From Subtercola boreus (GTDB taxonomy: Bacteria > Actinomycetota > Actinomycetes > Actinomycetales > Microbacteriaceae), in NCBI RefSeq assembly GCF_003399635.1, contig NZ_NBXB01000004.1:1-61918 (forward strand): a stretch of DNA of 61,918 nt. The letters are read 5' to 3'. Shown here one piece after another: positions 18,293-25,974 of the stretch (position 1 is the stretch's first letter; every line of letters starts with the position of its first letter). The position numbers and the translations under genes were made by a program. Below the pieces are notes generated by a model. It saw nothing but the letters and a program-made list of their open reading frames with translations. It had not been told where the DNA came from and searched no databases.

Positions 18293-19459
18293 TCAGGCGC
18301 CCCAGCCGGCCTGGGTGCCGCCGGCGCGGGCCGCCGCGATGCCGGCCTGGTAGCCGGAGGCGGCGTAGGCGGCCATGGGGTCCGCGGGGAGGCCGCGCGA
18401 CTCGCGCCACGCCGCGAGGAAGGGACGCACGTCGGTGTAGAAGGCGTCCATCAGGATGCCGTTCGCCCCGAGCACGTCGCCGGCGGACTGGGCCGCATCG
18501 AGGGCGGCGCGATCGACGAGCAGCGCGCGGGCCGTCATCTCCTGCACGTTCAGCACCGAACGGATCTGCCCGGGGATCTTGTCTTCGACGTTGTGGCACT
18601 GGTCGAGCATGAACGCGACCGGCGAGGAGGGGCCGTAACCGCCTCCGCGCACGACCTCCACGAGGATCCTGAACAGCTGGAACGGGTCGGCCGCCCCCAC
18701 GATCAGGTCGTCGTCGGCGTAGAAGCGCGAGTTGAAGTCGAACGAGCCGAGCTTTCCGAGGCGGAGGAGCTGCATCACGATGAACTCGATGTTCGTGCCC
18801 GGGGCGTGGTGCCCGGTGTCGAGGCAGACCATCGCACGATCGCCGAGCGCTGCAACCTGCGTGTACGAGGTTCCCCAGTCGGGAACATCCGTGTGGTAGA
18901 AAGCCGGCTCGAAGAACTTGTATTCGAGCACGAGACGCTGGTTCTCGCCGATGCGGTCGTAGATGGCGGCGAGGGATGTCGCGAGCCGATCCTGTCTGCC
19001 GCGCATGTCGCCCTGGCCGGGGTAGTTGGTGCCGTCGGCGAGCCAGACCTTCAGGTCCTGCGACCCGATCTGACCCATGATGTCGATGCACTCGAAGTGG
19101 TGGTCGATCGCTTTCTGGCGGATGACCGGGTCGATGTGCGTCAGGCTGCCGAACTTGTAGTCGTCGTCCTGGAAGGTGTTCGAGTTGACGGTACCGAGCG
19201 ACACCCCGAGGTCGTTCGCATAGCGGCCGAGGGCGCCGAAGTCGTCGACCTTGTCCCACGGAATGTGGATCGCGACCTTCGGCGACAGCCCGGTGTGCTT
19301 GTTGACCTGGGCGGCGTCGGCGATCTTCTCCTCAGGCGTCCGAGGCGTGCCGGGTGTGCCGAACACCTTGAAGCGGGTTCCTGAGTTGCCGAACGCCCAG
19401 GAGGGGAGCTCGATGGCCTGGGCCTCGAGGTCTGCGGCGATGTCGCTGAACTGCACCAT
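18293..19459 (-). CDS. rhaI: L-rhamnose isomerase (actinobacterial RhaI type)
   Basis: A 388-residue metal-dependent sugar isomerase converting L-rhamnose to L-rhamnulose. The xylose-isomerase-like barrel has visible metal/substrate residues in VLEYKFFEPAFYHTDV, CLDTGHHAPGTNIEF, SFDFNSRFYADDDL and FMLDQCHNVEDK. It matches the type shared by Pseudomonas stutzeri-like and actinobacterial enzymes rather than E. coli RhaA. It is the first intact gene of the catabolic operon and starts 50 bases downstream of the frameshifted rhaM. Confidence 0.92.
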   Translation of the reverse strand: MVQFSDIAADLEAQAIELPSWAFGNSGTRFKVFGTPGTPRTPEEKIADAAQVNKHTGLSPKVAIHIPWDKVDDFGALGRYANDLGVSLGTVNSNTFQDDDYKFGSLTHIDPVIRQKAIDHHFECIDIMGQIGSQDLKVWLADGTNYPGQGDMRGRQDRLATSLAAIYDRIGENQRLVLEYKFFEPAFYHTDVPDWGTSYTQVAALGDRAMVCLDTGHHAPGTNIEFIVMQLLRLGKLGSFDFNSRFYADDDLIVGAADPFQLFRILVEVVRGGGYGPSSPVAFMLDQCHNVEDKIPGQIRSVLNVQEMTARALLVDRAALDAAQSAGDVLGANGILMDAFYTDVRPFLAAWRESRGLPADPMAAYAASGYQAGIAAARAGGTQAGWGA

Positions 19460-19508
19460 TGGAATTCTCCGTAATCTTGCGAGCGGGACGTGTGTTGAAA
19501 CGATTCAA

Positions 19509-19868
19509 TCAGGATACTAGCTCACAACGGACCCGAGTTGGTCGTCGAGGTTGAAGATCTCGGTGAGCTGCAGGAAGCCCTGGTCGGGGGTGCCCTCGAG
19601 GCCCCTCGAAAAACTCGGCCATCTCTGCCTGCCAGCGCTCGTTCACGGCGGTCGCCGCCATGCCTGCCTGGGCCGCAGTGAGGTCGGGAGTCTCGAAGTA
19701 CCCGATCAGCAGCCCATCGTCACGGAGGAACAGCGAATAGTTCTGCCACCCTGTACGCCGCAACTCGATCAGGAACTCCGGCCAGACGGCCGCGTGCCGC
19801 CGCCGGTACTCGGCGATCTTCCCGGGGTTCACCTGCAACTGGAAGCAGACCCGCTGCAGACCGGCCAT
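19509..19868 (-). pseudogene. rhaM: L-rhamnose mutarotase with a +1 frameshift near the 3' end
   Basis: The first about 80 residues are a normal RhaM sequence (RVCFQLQVNPGKIAEYRRRHAAVWPEF, SLFLRDDGLLIGYFETPD, WQAEMAEFFEG), an enzyme that interconverts the anomers of L-rhamnose. After EFFEG the frame changes. Removing one base from the CCCC run at 19602-19605 restores the expected tail (TPDQGFLQLTEIFNL ending LGSVVS) with a TAG stop at 19519-19517. As read, the protein ends in 30 unrelated Arg/Pro-rich residues and stops at 19509. The lesion is in a homopolymer, so a sequencing error is possible. The ATG overlaps the preceding kinase remnant (TGATG). Confidence 0.85.
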
Positions 19869-20800
19869 CAGGCCACCGCCCGCGCGCCGAGTAGCTGGCC
19901 AGGAGTTTCGGTGAAGACCGCGTACCGGTCTTCGAGTGCAGCGACGAGTGTAGGGTCGGGGTCGACGTAGCGGCCCGGGGAGGCGAGCCGGTCGATCACG
20001 CCCTGGAACGTCTCTCCCGGAAGCCCGGCGGCGGCCAGCATTGCCGCGCCGATCGCGCTCGACCGGTTCGTCGGCACGACGACGGGCTGCCCAAGGGCCG
20101 ATGCGCGGATTCTGTTCCACACTGCGCTGCCCGAGGTGCCGCCGCCGAGGTGCTGGTGGCCGCTGCCGCCGCCCGAAATGCCGCTTGCCGAACCGGCTCT
20201 GCCCGAGTCTGCGCCGAGGTGGCCGCTGTCGCCCGCCCCGAAACCGTCCGGTCCCGCCAGCGCCCGCAGCCGCTCGATCCCGAACCCCACCACGAACGCC
20301 ACGCCCTCCAACACGGAACGGAACCTCACGACAGGGTCTGCGCCGGTGTCGGGTACGCCCGACAGGTCGACCGAGAAACCACCGAACGCAGCATCCACCA
20401 TCGGAAACCGCTCACCGAGCCCCACCAGCGGATACGCGACCACCGGCGACACCCCCAGCACCGTGCCGGCGAGGGCCGCCGCGACCACGCCGGGCGTGAA
20501 GAGGTAGCAGGGCGCAGGGGCGTGAGCGTGCATCCACGCCGCGCGTACCAGCGCACCCGACGGCCGCACGCCGAGGCCAGCCGCGGTCAGAGCAGTGAGC
20601 TCGTCGGAGCCGCGCGGGTCGTTGTAGGGCAGCGCGTTGCCGACCGGGCGGCCCCGCAGATCGGTCGGTACGACGGTTCCCGAGGTGCCGGCGGTCGAGA
20701 GATCAGCGATGTCGGATGCCCGTGGTGCGAGTGCGGCGGTGACGGCTGCTTGCGCACGGGCGTCGACGGTGGCGAGGTCGATGCGGAGCACGACACTCAC
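19868..20800 (-). pseudogene. FGGY sugar kinase with an internal deletion in the amino-terminal domain
   Basis: About 310 residues remain of a protein normally near 480. The start VLRIDLATV matches the first strand of the ATPase fold but jumps directly to VDARAQAAVTAALAP, omitting roughly 50 residues and most of the phosphate-binding loop. The segment DIADLSTAGTSGTVVPTDLRGRP, the FMVDAAFGG-like middle and the carboxy-terminal HLGGGTSGSAVWNRI with SSAIGAAMLAAAGLPG are recognisable. GTG at 20800 is the likely original start. The reading frame is open, but the missing nucleotide-binding part argues for loss of function. It overlaps rhaM by one base. Confidence 0.7.
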
Positions 20801-20837
20801 GACGCCACCGCCCCTCGCGACGGGCGCTGTGCGAACC

Positions 20838-20893
20838 CGAAGGGCCCCAAATTGCTCGTGGATGCGAGCTTTGGAGCAGTTTGCGTCCTTTCG
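20838..20893. repeat. Imperfect 20-bp hairpin related to the one at 14546
   Basis: Arms 20838-20857 and 20874-20893 pair at 16 of 20 positions, with two further wobbles in plus-strand RNA. The right arm contains GGAGCAGTTTGCGTCC, nearly identical to the right arm of the hairpin at 14577-14593. It sits between two pseudogene fragments. Confidence 0.6.
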
Positions 20894-20919
20894 GCGGAGT
20901 GCGCGCGGCGCGGCGCGTG

Positions 20920-21076
20920 GGCGGAGCCAGTCGAGCGTCCACACCGCGATGTCCGGCTCCGCGAGCTGGGCCGCCGTGGGCGCGGAGGGCGCCTCACCGC
21001 GCAGCACCCACACCGTCGACAGCCCGAGCGCCGCCGCCGGCCGCACGTCGGTGTCGAGCCGGTTGCCGCATGGGTC
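20920..21076 (-). pseudogene. HAD-family hydrolase, carboxy-terminal remnant
   Basis: Roughly 50 residues (GNRLDTDVRPAAALG, STVWVLRGEAPSAPT, EPDIAVWTLDWL) match the last motif and tail of HAD phosphatases of the type G-D-R/N-x-x-x-D-x-x-P-A. All of the catalytic aspartate motif is missing. The remnant is joined directly to the truncated RhaB-like kinase on its 5' side and runs without a stop towards the FGGY remnant on its 3' side. Confidence 0.65.
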
Positions 21077-21084
21077 TTCGAGAG

Positions 21085-21534
21085 CCCGCCCTGGGCCAGG
21101 TCGCCGACGATGCCGCCGACATCGGTTCCGGCCGGAACGACGGTGGGGAGCACGTGCGAGGGCAGCCCGAGGTCGTCGAAGAGCCCGAGTGCCCAGCCGC
21201 CCGACGCGATGTCGTAGAGGCCGGTCGTCGAGGCGACCGAGAACTCGGTGACGCGGCTGCCGCCCAACCCGTTGTGGAAGATCTCGGGCATCATCAGCAT
21301 CAGGTCGGCAGCCTCGAGCATCTCGGGCCGCTCATGTGCGTCGGCGAGCATCCCGAACAGGGCCGTGATCTCGATGAGCTCGATGCCCGTGGCGCTGTAC
21401 CGCCGGTCGCTGACGAACTCGGCGAGCGCGCGTTCGAAAGCCTCGACGCGGTGCGCGTCGCGGTAGGTGACGGGGTCGGCGACCCGCCCGCTCTCGGCAC
21501 CGAGGTCGACGGCGGCCACGGTGAGGCCGCTCAT
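21085..21534 (-). pseudogene. Second rhamnulokinase-like gene, internally deleted and 3'-truncated
   Basis: The ATG at 21534 overlaps the DeoR gene stop (ATGA). The first 19 residues (MSGLTVAAVDLGAESGRV) are a normal kinase start. The sequence then jumps to ADPVTYRDAHRVEAF, skipping about 70 residues present in RhaB. The middle (LIEITALFGMLADAHERPEML, LMMPEIFHNGLGG, VASTTGLYD) aligns with RhaB-type kinases. It ends abruptly at about 21085, where HAD-like sequence begins in another frame. The ATP-binding and FGGY carboxy-terminal domains are lost. Confidence 0.75.
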
Positions 21535-22379
21535 TCGTCGACCGCCCGGAGGGTGCGGGAGGTGACGGCGTCGATGGAGCGCTCGCCGTTGTCGAGCGAG
21601 GCGCCCGTGCCTGCCACGCGGGTGACCGGCGAGCCGGCCGCGGTCCACGCGTCGACGAAGCTGTCGTCGGCGCGCTCGTCGGTGTAGAGGCGCGTGATCT
21701 CGCCCGGTGTGCCCCAGGAGTGCAGCCCGAAACCGTTGATCTTCGACGAGGGCATGGTGACGAAGATCTCGTCGCACGAGGCCATCAGGGTTCGCTTGGA
21801 GGTGGCTTCCTCGGCCACCAGCTCGAGCATGCCGAGTTCCTTCGATGCGGCGGCGAGGCCGAAGAAGCCCTTGTTGATGCGGCCGCGGCCCTTCAGCACG
21901 TCGGAGAATGCCCCGACGAGGGATCCGGATGCCCGCCGCAGCACGCCGCCCGGAACCACCACGGTCGCGTTCGAGTGGTCCATCAGCAGCATCGTCACGC
22001 GGAGGCCGTAGGTGATGACGATCAGGTCTCGGTGTTCGAGAAGCTCCTGAGCGAGGTAATAGGAGGTGGTCGAGGAGTCGATGGCGATGACGTCTCCGTC
22101 GTCGACGAGTTTCGCGACCTCCTTCGCCAGGAGGCTCTTCACCGTCGAGTCGCGGCGCATCCGCTCGCTGAACGCGCCCTCTTCGCCGGTCGAGGGAGCG
22201 ACGGCGCCGCCGCGCACGCGTCGAAGCAGGGAGCGCTTCTCGAGGGAGTCGAGGTCTTTTCGCACAGTGACCGTCGAGACGCCCAGCGTGCGGGCGAGGT
22301 CATTGACCATGACGCGGCCCGTCAGAGTGAGCTCGTGGAGGATGACCTCTTCACGCACGAAGTCGTAACTTTCAGACAT
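21531..22379 (-). CDS. DeoR-family transcriptional regulator
   Basis: A 282-residue sugar-phosphate-responsive regulator. The amino-terminal winged helix is typical (ILHELTLTGRVMVNDLARTLGVSTVTVRKDLDSLEKRSLLRRVRGGAV). The carboxy-terminal ribose-5-phosphate-isomerase-like domain includes AIDSSTTSYYLAQELLEHRDLIVITYG and ELVAEEATSKRTLMASCDEIF. GGAG six bases upstream supports the ATG at 22379. It appears intact although the genes it is coupled to, the RhaB-like kinase remnant downstream and the deleted rhaD copy divergently upstream, are dead. It may still control the intact rhaI-rhaD-rhaB genes. Confidence 0.88.
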   Translation of the reverse strand: MSESYDFVREEVILHELTLTGRVMVNDLARTLGVSTVTVRKDLDSLEKRSLLRRVRGGAVAPSTGEEGAFSERMRRDSTVKSLLAKEVAKLVDDGDVIAIDSSTTSYYLAQELLEHRDLIVITYGLRVTMLLMDHSNATVVVPGGVLRRASGSLVGAFSDVLKGRGRINKGFFGLAAASKELGMLELVAEEATSKRTLMASCDEIFVTMPSSKINGFGLHSWGTPGEITRLYTDERADDSFVDAWTAAGSPVTRVAGTGASLDNGERSIDAVTSRTLRAVDE

Positions 22380-22458
22380 TGGTGCTCCGTTTGGCTGCAG
22401 TGGCGAAGAGTGGCGACGGGTCAAAAGCGGTTGGCTTTTCGTCGTTGTGGCCAACCTA

Positions 22459-22517
22459 TTCGAAAGTAAACATTGCGTCAAGATTTGAAAAGTTACGAAA
22501 GCCAAATAACTTTCGAA
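22459..22517. promoter_or_regulatory. Cluster of GAAAG-type operator motifs between deoR and the rhaD remnant
   Basis: Three related words lie in an AT-rich intergenic stretch: TTCGAAAGTAA (22459-22469), TTACGAAAG (22493-22501) and AACTTTCGAA (22508-22517), the last inverted relative to the first two. CTTTC/GAAAG repeats are a common theme in DeoR-family operators, and the position between the regulator and a divergent promoter is right. The binding protein is inferred, not shown. Confidence 0.5.
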
Positions 22518-22531
22518 ACGAAGTATTGTGC

Positions 22532-22560
22532 TTGACAGTATGCGCTGCTGTTCATAGATT
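22532..22560 (+). promoter_or_regulatory. Primary-sigma promoter of the deleted rhaD copy
   Basis: TTGACA (22532-22537), a 17-base spacer and TAGATT (22555-22560) form a strong promoter match 43 bases before the GTG at 22603. It remains intact although the gene behind it is destroyed. Confidence 0.65.
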
Positions 22561-22602
22561 GGCCCCGCCCCCCACACCCTCCACGGTCGAAGGACTCCTG
22601 TC

Positions 22603-22905
22603 GTGACACCCATTCCGAAATCCGACCTCATCGCCAGGTCGAATCGATCGACACGAGCATGCACGCCCTCGTCGACGCCGCGCACGTCGACTACCTGCAC
22701 CCTGACTCCGGTATCGCTGTCGCGACCTCGGCCGATGGAGAGGCGCTGACGAAGGCGATCTTCGGAGACCGGGTGGCGTGGGTCGACTGGCGCCGCCCCG
22801 GCTTCCAGCTCGGCCTCGACATGCCCCGCATCAAAACAAAGAACCCCGGCACGATCGGCGCGATCCTCGGTGGGCACGGCATCACCGCGTGGGGTGACCG
22901 TCGAC
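22603..22905 (+). pseudogene. Second rhaD-type aldolase gene, heavily deleted
   Basis: GTG at 22603, with GAAGGA eight bases upstream, opens a frame encoding the normal RhaD start (TPIPKSDLIARSNR). After about 14 codons the sequence jumps, with a frame change, to the internal segment SIDTSMHALVDAAHVDYLHPDSGIAV through GGHGITAWGD, which corresponds to residues around 100-185 of the intact rhaD at 16122-18158. Everything after that, including the whole dehydrogenase domain, is gone. Amino acid differences from the intact copy (DYLHPD against DHLHPD, DMPRIKTKNPGTIGAI against DIAAIKEANPHTIGVI) show it was a divergent paralogue, not a recent duplicate. Confidence 0.8.
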
Positions 22906-23013
22906 TGGCCTGCTGCGTTTGGTTACGAAGGCCGTACTGCCTCCTCCGAGTACCAGGACGGCGGCAGTGACGATCGCGAAGACGCCCTTCTTCTTGTTGA
23001 CGTGCTCGGACAT
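22882..23013 (-). pseudogene. Truncated start of a secreted or membrane-anchored protein
   Basis: MSEHVNKKKGVFAIVTAAVLVLGGGSTAFVT is a typical signal peptide or amino-terminal anchor: a KKK-charged start and a hydrophobic core ending in GGGSTAF. It resembles the start of envelope proteins that continue with AYWTA-type sequence. After about 30 residues it meets the rhaD remnant in antisense and stops at 22882. The junction near 22910 therefore marks a deletion between two unrelated loci. A perfect 36-base palindrome lies ten bases upstream of its ATG. Confidence 0.55.
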
Positions 23014-23022
23014 GAGTTCGCC

Positions 23023-23058
23023 AACATCGGGTGTCGATAAACATCGACACCCGATGTT
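23023..23058. repeat. Perfect 16-bp inverted repeat
   Basis: AACATCGGGTGTCGAT (23023-23038) and ATCGACACCCGATGTT (23043-23058) are exact reverse complements around AAAC. The element lies between the truncated secretory gene (minus) and the ATP-grasp gene (plus). It could be a repressor operator, an mRNA leader hairpin for the minus-strand gene or a recombination site; nothing decides between these. Confidence 0.75.
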
Positions 23059-23173
23059 CCGACGTATCGAACCATTTCGCGGTTCGGGTTTTACAGATCT
23101 CACCCCAATGGTGCATCCGTTGCGCCAGTGGCCCGGAAACACACCGGCAACACGGTGGGCCTAGGCTCTCAGC

Positions 23174-25042
23174 ATGGTTGACCTGTTCGCCGGCTATGGC
23201 GCCACACTCCTGCCCCGCAAGCCGATCAAAGGTGCGCACGCCTACGACGAGATGTTCCCGGAGCCCGACTCGTCGTCGCCGGTGGAGGCCCGCGCAGCCT
23301 ACAAGGACATCTACACGGCGCTCGCCCGGATGACCCAGGAGGAGCTGCGGGGCCGCACCGATGCGCTCGCGAGTTCGTACCTCGCCCAGGGTGTGACGTT
23401 CGACTTCGCTGGCGAGGAGCGCCCGTTCCCGCTCGACGCGGTTCCGCGCGTCATAGAACAAAAGGAATGGGTCGGCGTCGAAGCCGGCATCAAGCAGCGC
23501 GTGCGGGCGCTCGAGGCGTTCCTCGCCGACATCTACGGCGCCCAGAACGCTATCCGCGACGGCGTCATCCCGGCCGGTCTGGTCAGCTCGTCGAGCCACT
23601 TCCACCGCGAGGCCGCCGGCATCGTGAGCGCGAACGGCGTGCGCATCCAGGTCTCGGGCATCGACCTGATCCGCGATGAGAAGGGTGCCTGGCGCGTTCT
23701 CGAAGACAACGTGCGCGTGCCGTCCGGTGTGAGTTACGTCATCTCCAACCGCCGCGTGATGGCCCAGACCCTGCCCGAACTGTTCGTCTCGATGCGGGTG
23801 CGGCCCGTCGGCGACTACCCCAACAAGCTGCTGCAGGCCCTCCGGGCATCCGCTCCCGAAGGCGTCGAAGACCCGAACGTGGTCGTTCTCACACCCGGTG
23901 TCTACAACTCGGCGTACTTCGAGCACACCCTGCTCGCCCGGCTGATGGGCATCGAGCTCGTGGAGGGCCGTGACCTGTTCTGCTCCGGCGGACGGGTCTG
24001 GATGCGCACGACGGCGGGGCCGACGCGCGTCGACGTGATCTACCGGCGCGTCGACGACGAGTTCCTCGACCCATTGCAGTTCCGCGCGGACTCGATGCTG
24101 GGCTCCCCGGGCATCCTGCTCGCAGCCCGGCTCGGAAACGTCACCATTGCGAACGCGGTCGGAAACGGCGTAGCCGACGACAAGCTCGTCTACACCTACC
24201 TGCCCGACCTGATCAGGTACTACCTCTCGGAGGAGCCCCTGCTGCCGAACGTCGACACCTGGCGGCTCGAAGACCCGGGAGCGCTCGAAGAGGTGCTCGA
24301 CCGGCTCGACGAGCTCGTCGTGAAGCCCGTCGACGGTTCGGGTGGCAAGGGGCTGGTCGTCGGGCCCGCCGCCTCGAAGAAGGAGCTCGACGCTCTTCGC
24401 AGACGCCTGATCAAGGATCCCCGCGGCTGGATCGCGCAGCCGGTCATCCAGCTCTCGACGATCCCGACGCTGGTCGAAGACGGCATGCGGCCGCGCCACG
24501 CCGACCTCCGGCCGTTCGCTGTGAACGACGGGAAGGACATCTGGGTGCTGCCCGGCGGCCTCACCCGCGTGGCGCTGCCCGAGGGTGAGCTCGTGGTGAA
24601 CTCGTCGCAGGGCGGCGGATCGAAGGACACCTGGGTGGTCGGCTTCGCCGGCGGATTCTCGCCGATCGACGGCACGGCGCCGGTCGCGCAGAACATCCAG
24701 GGGCTGGTGGCCGACCAGGCCGCCAACACCCAGGCCATCCCGATCGTGAAACACACCCCCGACCATTCGCCCTACGACAAGCCGCGCTCGCACCACGACC
24801 AGCAGGAACAGCAGCAGCAGGTGCGCCTCGGCGCGCCGCTCACGCTGCCCCACTCCTCCCCCCTCGCTGCCCTCCACCCCTCCCTCCACCCCTCCCTCCA
24901 CCCCTCCCTCCACCCCTCCCCCCACCCCGCCAATTGCGACTCTCCCGGATACGTGAGACCGGCGCGCGCGCCTCATTTGTCCACAGGTGTCTCACGTACG
25001 CGGCCTCTGATTGCCCCTACCGAGCGTGAGGGTGACCGCTGA
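23174..25042 (+). CDS. Circularly permuted ATP-grasp type 2 protein
   Basis: A 622-residue protein whose residues 1-535 match the family formerly called DUF404/DUF407: YKDIYTALARMTQEELRGRTDAL, GITLxxSGxD-like VQVSGIDLIRDEKGAWRVLEDNVRVPSGVSYV and VVKPVDGSGGKGLVVGP, the ATP-grasp lysine/glycine loop. It should catalyse an ATP-dependent carboxylate-amine ligation of unknown substrate. It forms an overlapping operon with the alpha-E and transglutaminase genes. After a Gln-rich end (QQEQQQQ) the frame continues through an HPSL tandem repeat and a hairpin, about 75 extra residues, to a TGATG overlap. This tail looks like absorbed intergenic sequence. Confidence 0.88.
   Translation: MVDLFAGYGATLLPRKPIKGAHAYDEMFPEPDSSSPVEARAAYKDIYTALARMTQEELRGRTDALASSYLAQGVTFDFAGEERPFPLDAVPRVIEQKEWVGVEAGIKQRVRALEAFLADIYGAQNAIRDGVIPAGLVSSSSHFHREAAGIVSANGVRIQVSGIDLIRDEKGAWRVLEDNVRVPSGVSYVISNRRVMAQTLPELFVSMRVRPVGDYPNKLLQALRASAPEGVEDPNVVVLTPGVYNSAYFEHTLLARLMGIELVEGRDLFCSGGRVWMRTTAGPTRVDVIYRRVDDEFLDPLQFRADSMLGSPGILLAARLGNVTIANAVGNGVADDKLVYTYLPDLIRYYLSEEPLLPNVDTWRLEDPGALEEVLDRLDELVVKPVDGSGGKGLVVGPAASKKELDALRRRLIKDPRGWIAQPVIQLSTIPTLVEDGMRPRHADLRPFAVNDGKDIWVLPGGLTRVALPEGELVVNSSQGGGSKDTWVVGFAGGFSPIDGTAPVAQNIQGLVADQAANTQAIPIVKHTPDHSPYDKPRSHHDQQEQQQQVRLGAPLTLPHSSPLAALHPSLHPSLHPSLHPSPHPANCDSPGYVRPARAPHLSTGVSRTRPLIAPTEREGDR
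24872..24919 (+). repeat. 12-bp tandem repeat, four perfect copies
   Basis: CTCCACCCCTCC is repeated four times without change, encoding HPSL units in the extended carboxy terminus of the ATP-grasp protein. Copy-number change keeps the frame. Confidence 0.9.
24950..24998. repeat. Hairpin embedded in the ATP-grasp gene tail
   Basis: TACGTGAGAC (24950-24959) and GTCTCACGTA (24989-24998) pair perfectly over 10 bp. Such hairpins are otherwise intergenic in this window, supporting the idea that the coding tail has overrun a former intergenic region. Confidence 0.6.
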
Positions 25043-25974
25043 TGTTGAGCCGCATTGCCGAGAGCCTGTTCTGGATCGGGCGCTACATCGAACGAAGCGA
25101 CGGCACCGCGCGCATCCTGGACGTGCACCTGCAGCTGCTGCTCGAAGACCCGTGGATCGAGGAGAACCTCGCCTGCCGGTCGCTGCTCGCCGTGATGGGT
25201 GCCGACATCCCGCCGGACGACCACGAGCTGACCCGCGCCGACGTGCTGGACATCCTCGCCGTCGACCGCACCCAGCCCGCATCGATCGCCTACTCGCTCG
25301 GCGCCGCCCGCGAGAACGCCCGTCGCGCCCGCGAGATCGTCTCGACCGAACTCTGGGAGTGCCTGAACACGACCCGCGCGCGCATGCCGCGCCGCATCGC
25401 CGTTGAGAAGACGCACGAGTTCTTCGCCTGGGTCAGGGAGCGCTCGGCGCTGGCCGTCGGCATCCAGGAGTCCGCGGCATCCAGAGACGAGGCGTGGCAC
25501 TTCTTCACGCTCGGCCGCTCGCTCGAACGGGCCGACATGACGGCCAGGCTGCTCGCGACCCGCTCCCTGACCGAGGCGTCGGGGCCGTCATGGACCACGA
25601 TCCTCCGCTCGTGCGGGGCGTACGAGTCCTACCTCCGCACGTACCGCGGGGTGCCGTCTGCGCGGAACGCCGCCGAATTCCTGCTGCTCGACAGGCTCTT
25701 CCCGCGCTCGATCCTCTACTCGGTGTCGCGCGCCGAGCAGAGCCTCCGCGACATCGAACCGCGGAACACCCGCCTCGCGGTCACCGACCAGGCCCAGCGC
25801 CTGCTCGGCCAGATCCGCAGCCAACTGGAGTACCGACCGATCATGGACATCCTGCACGACCTCCCGCACCAGATGGATCTCGTGCAGGAGGCGACGAGCG
25901 AGGCATCCGAGGCCATCCGCCAGCGGTACTTCCCAACGAACCCCGCACCGAGCTGGGTGGGAGAACACGTATGA
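25042..25974 (+). CDS. Alpha-E domain protein (formerly DUF403)
   Basis: A 310-residue all-helical protein starting MLSRIAESLFWIGRYIERSDGTARILDVHLQLLLE, the defining motif of the alpha-E domain, with the second conserved segment FFTLGRSLERADMTARLLATRS near residue 155. It has no known catalytic residues. Comparative genomics (Iyer, Aravind and colleagues) links it to permuted ATP-grasp ligases and transglutaminase-like peptidases in a predicted peptide or amide synthesis system. It is coupled on both sides: TGATG with the ATP-grasp gene and ATGA with the transglutaminase gene. Confidence 0.9.
   Translation: MLSRIAESLFWIGRYIERSDGTARILDVHLQLLLEDPWIEENLACRSLLAVMGADIPPDDHELTRADVLDILAVDRTQPASIAYSLGAARENARRAREIVSTELWECLNTTRARMPRRIAVEKTHEFFAWVRERSALAVGIQESAASRDEAWHFFTLGRSLERADMTARLLATRSLTEASGPSWTTILRSCGAYESYLRTYRGVPSARNAAEFLLLDRLFPRSILYSVSRAEQSLRDIEPRNTRLAVTDQAQRLLGQIRSQLEYRPIMDILHDLPHQMDLVQEATSEASEAIRQRYFPTNPAPSWVGEHV

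Noticed and set aside
22380-22602. Riboswitch or small RNA in the AT-rich deoR upstream region
   Set aside because: No conserved fold is visible; the AT-richness is explained by operators and a promoter.
22691-24976. Long minus-strand frame with GVEGGVEGG repeats opposite the ATP-grasp gene
   Set aside because: The repeats are the complement of the 12-bp tandem repeat and the rest is antisense to a strong gene.
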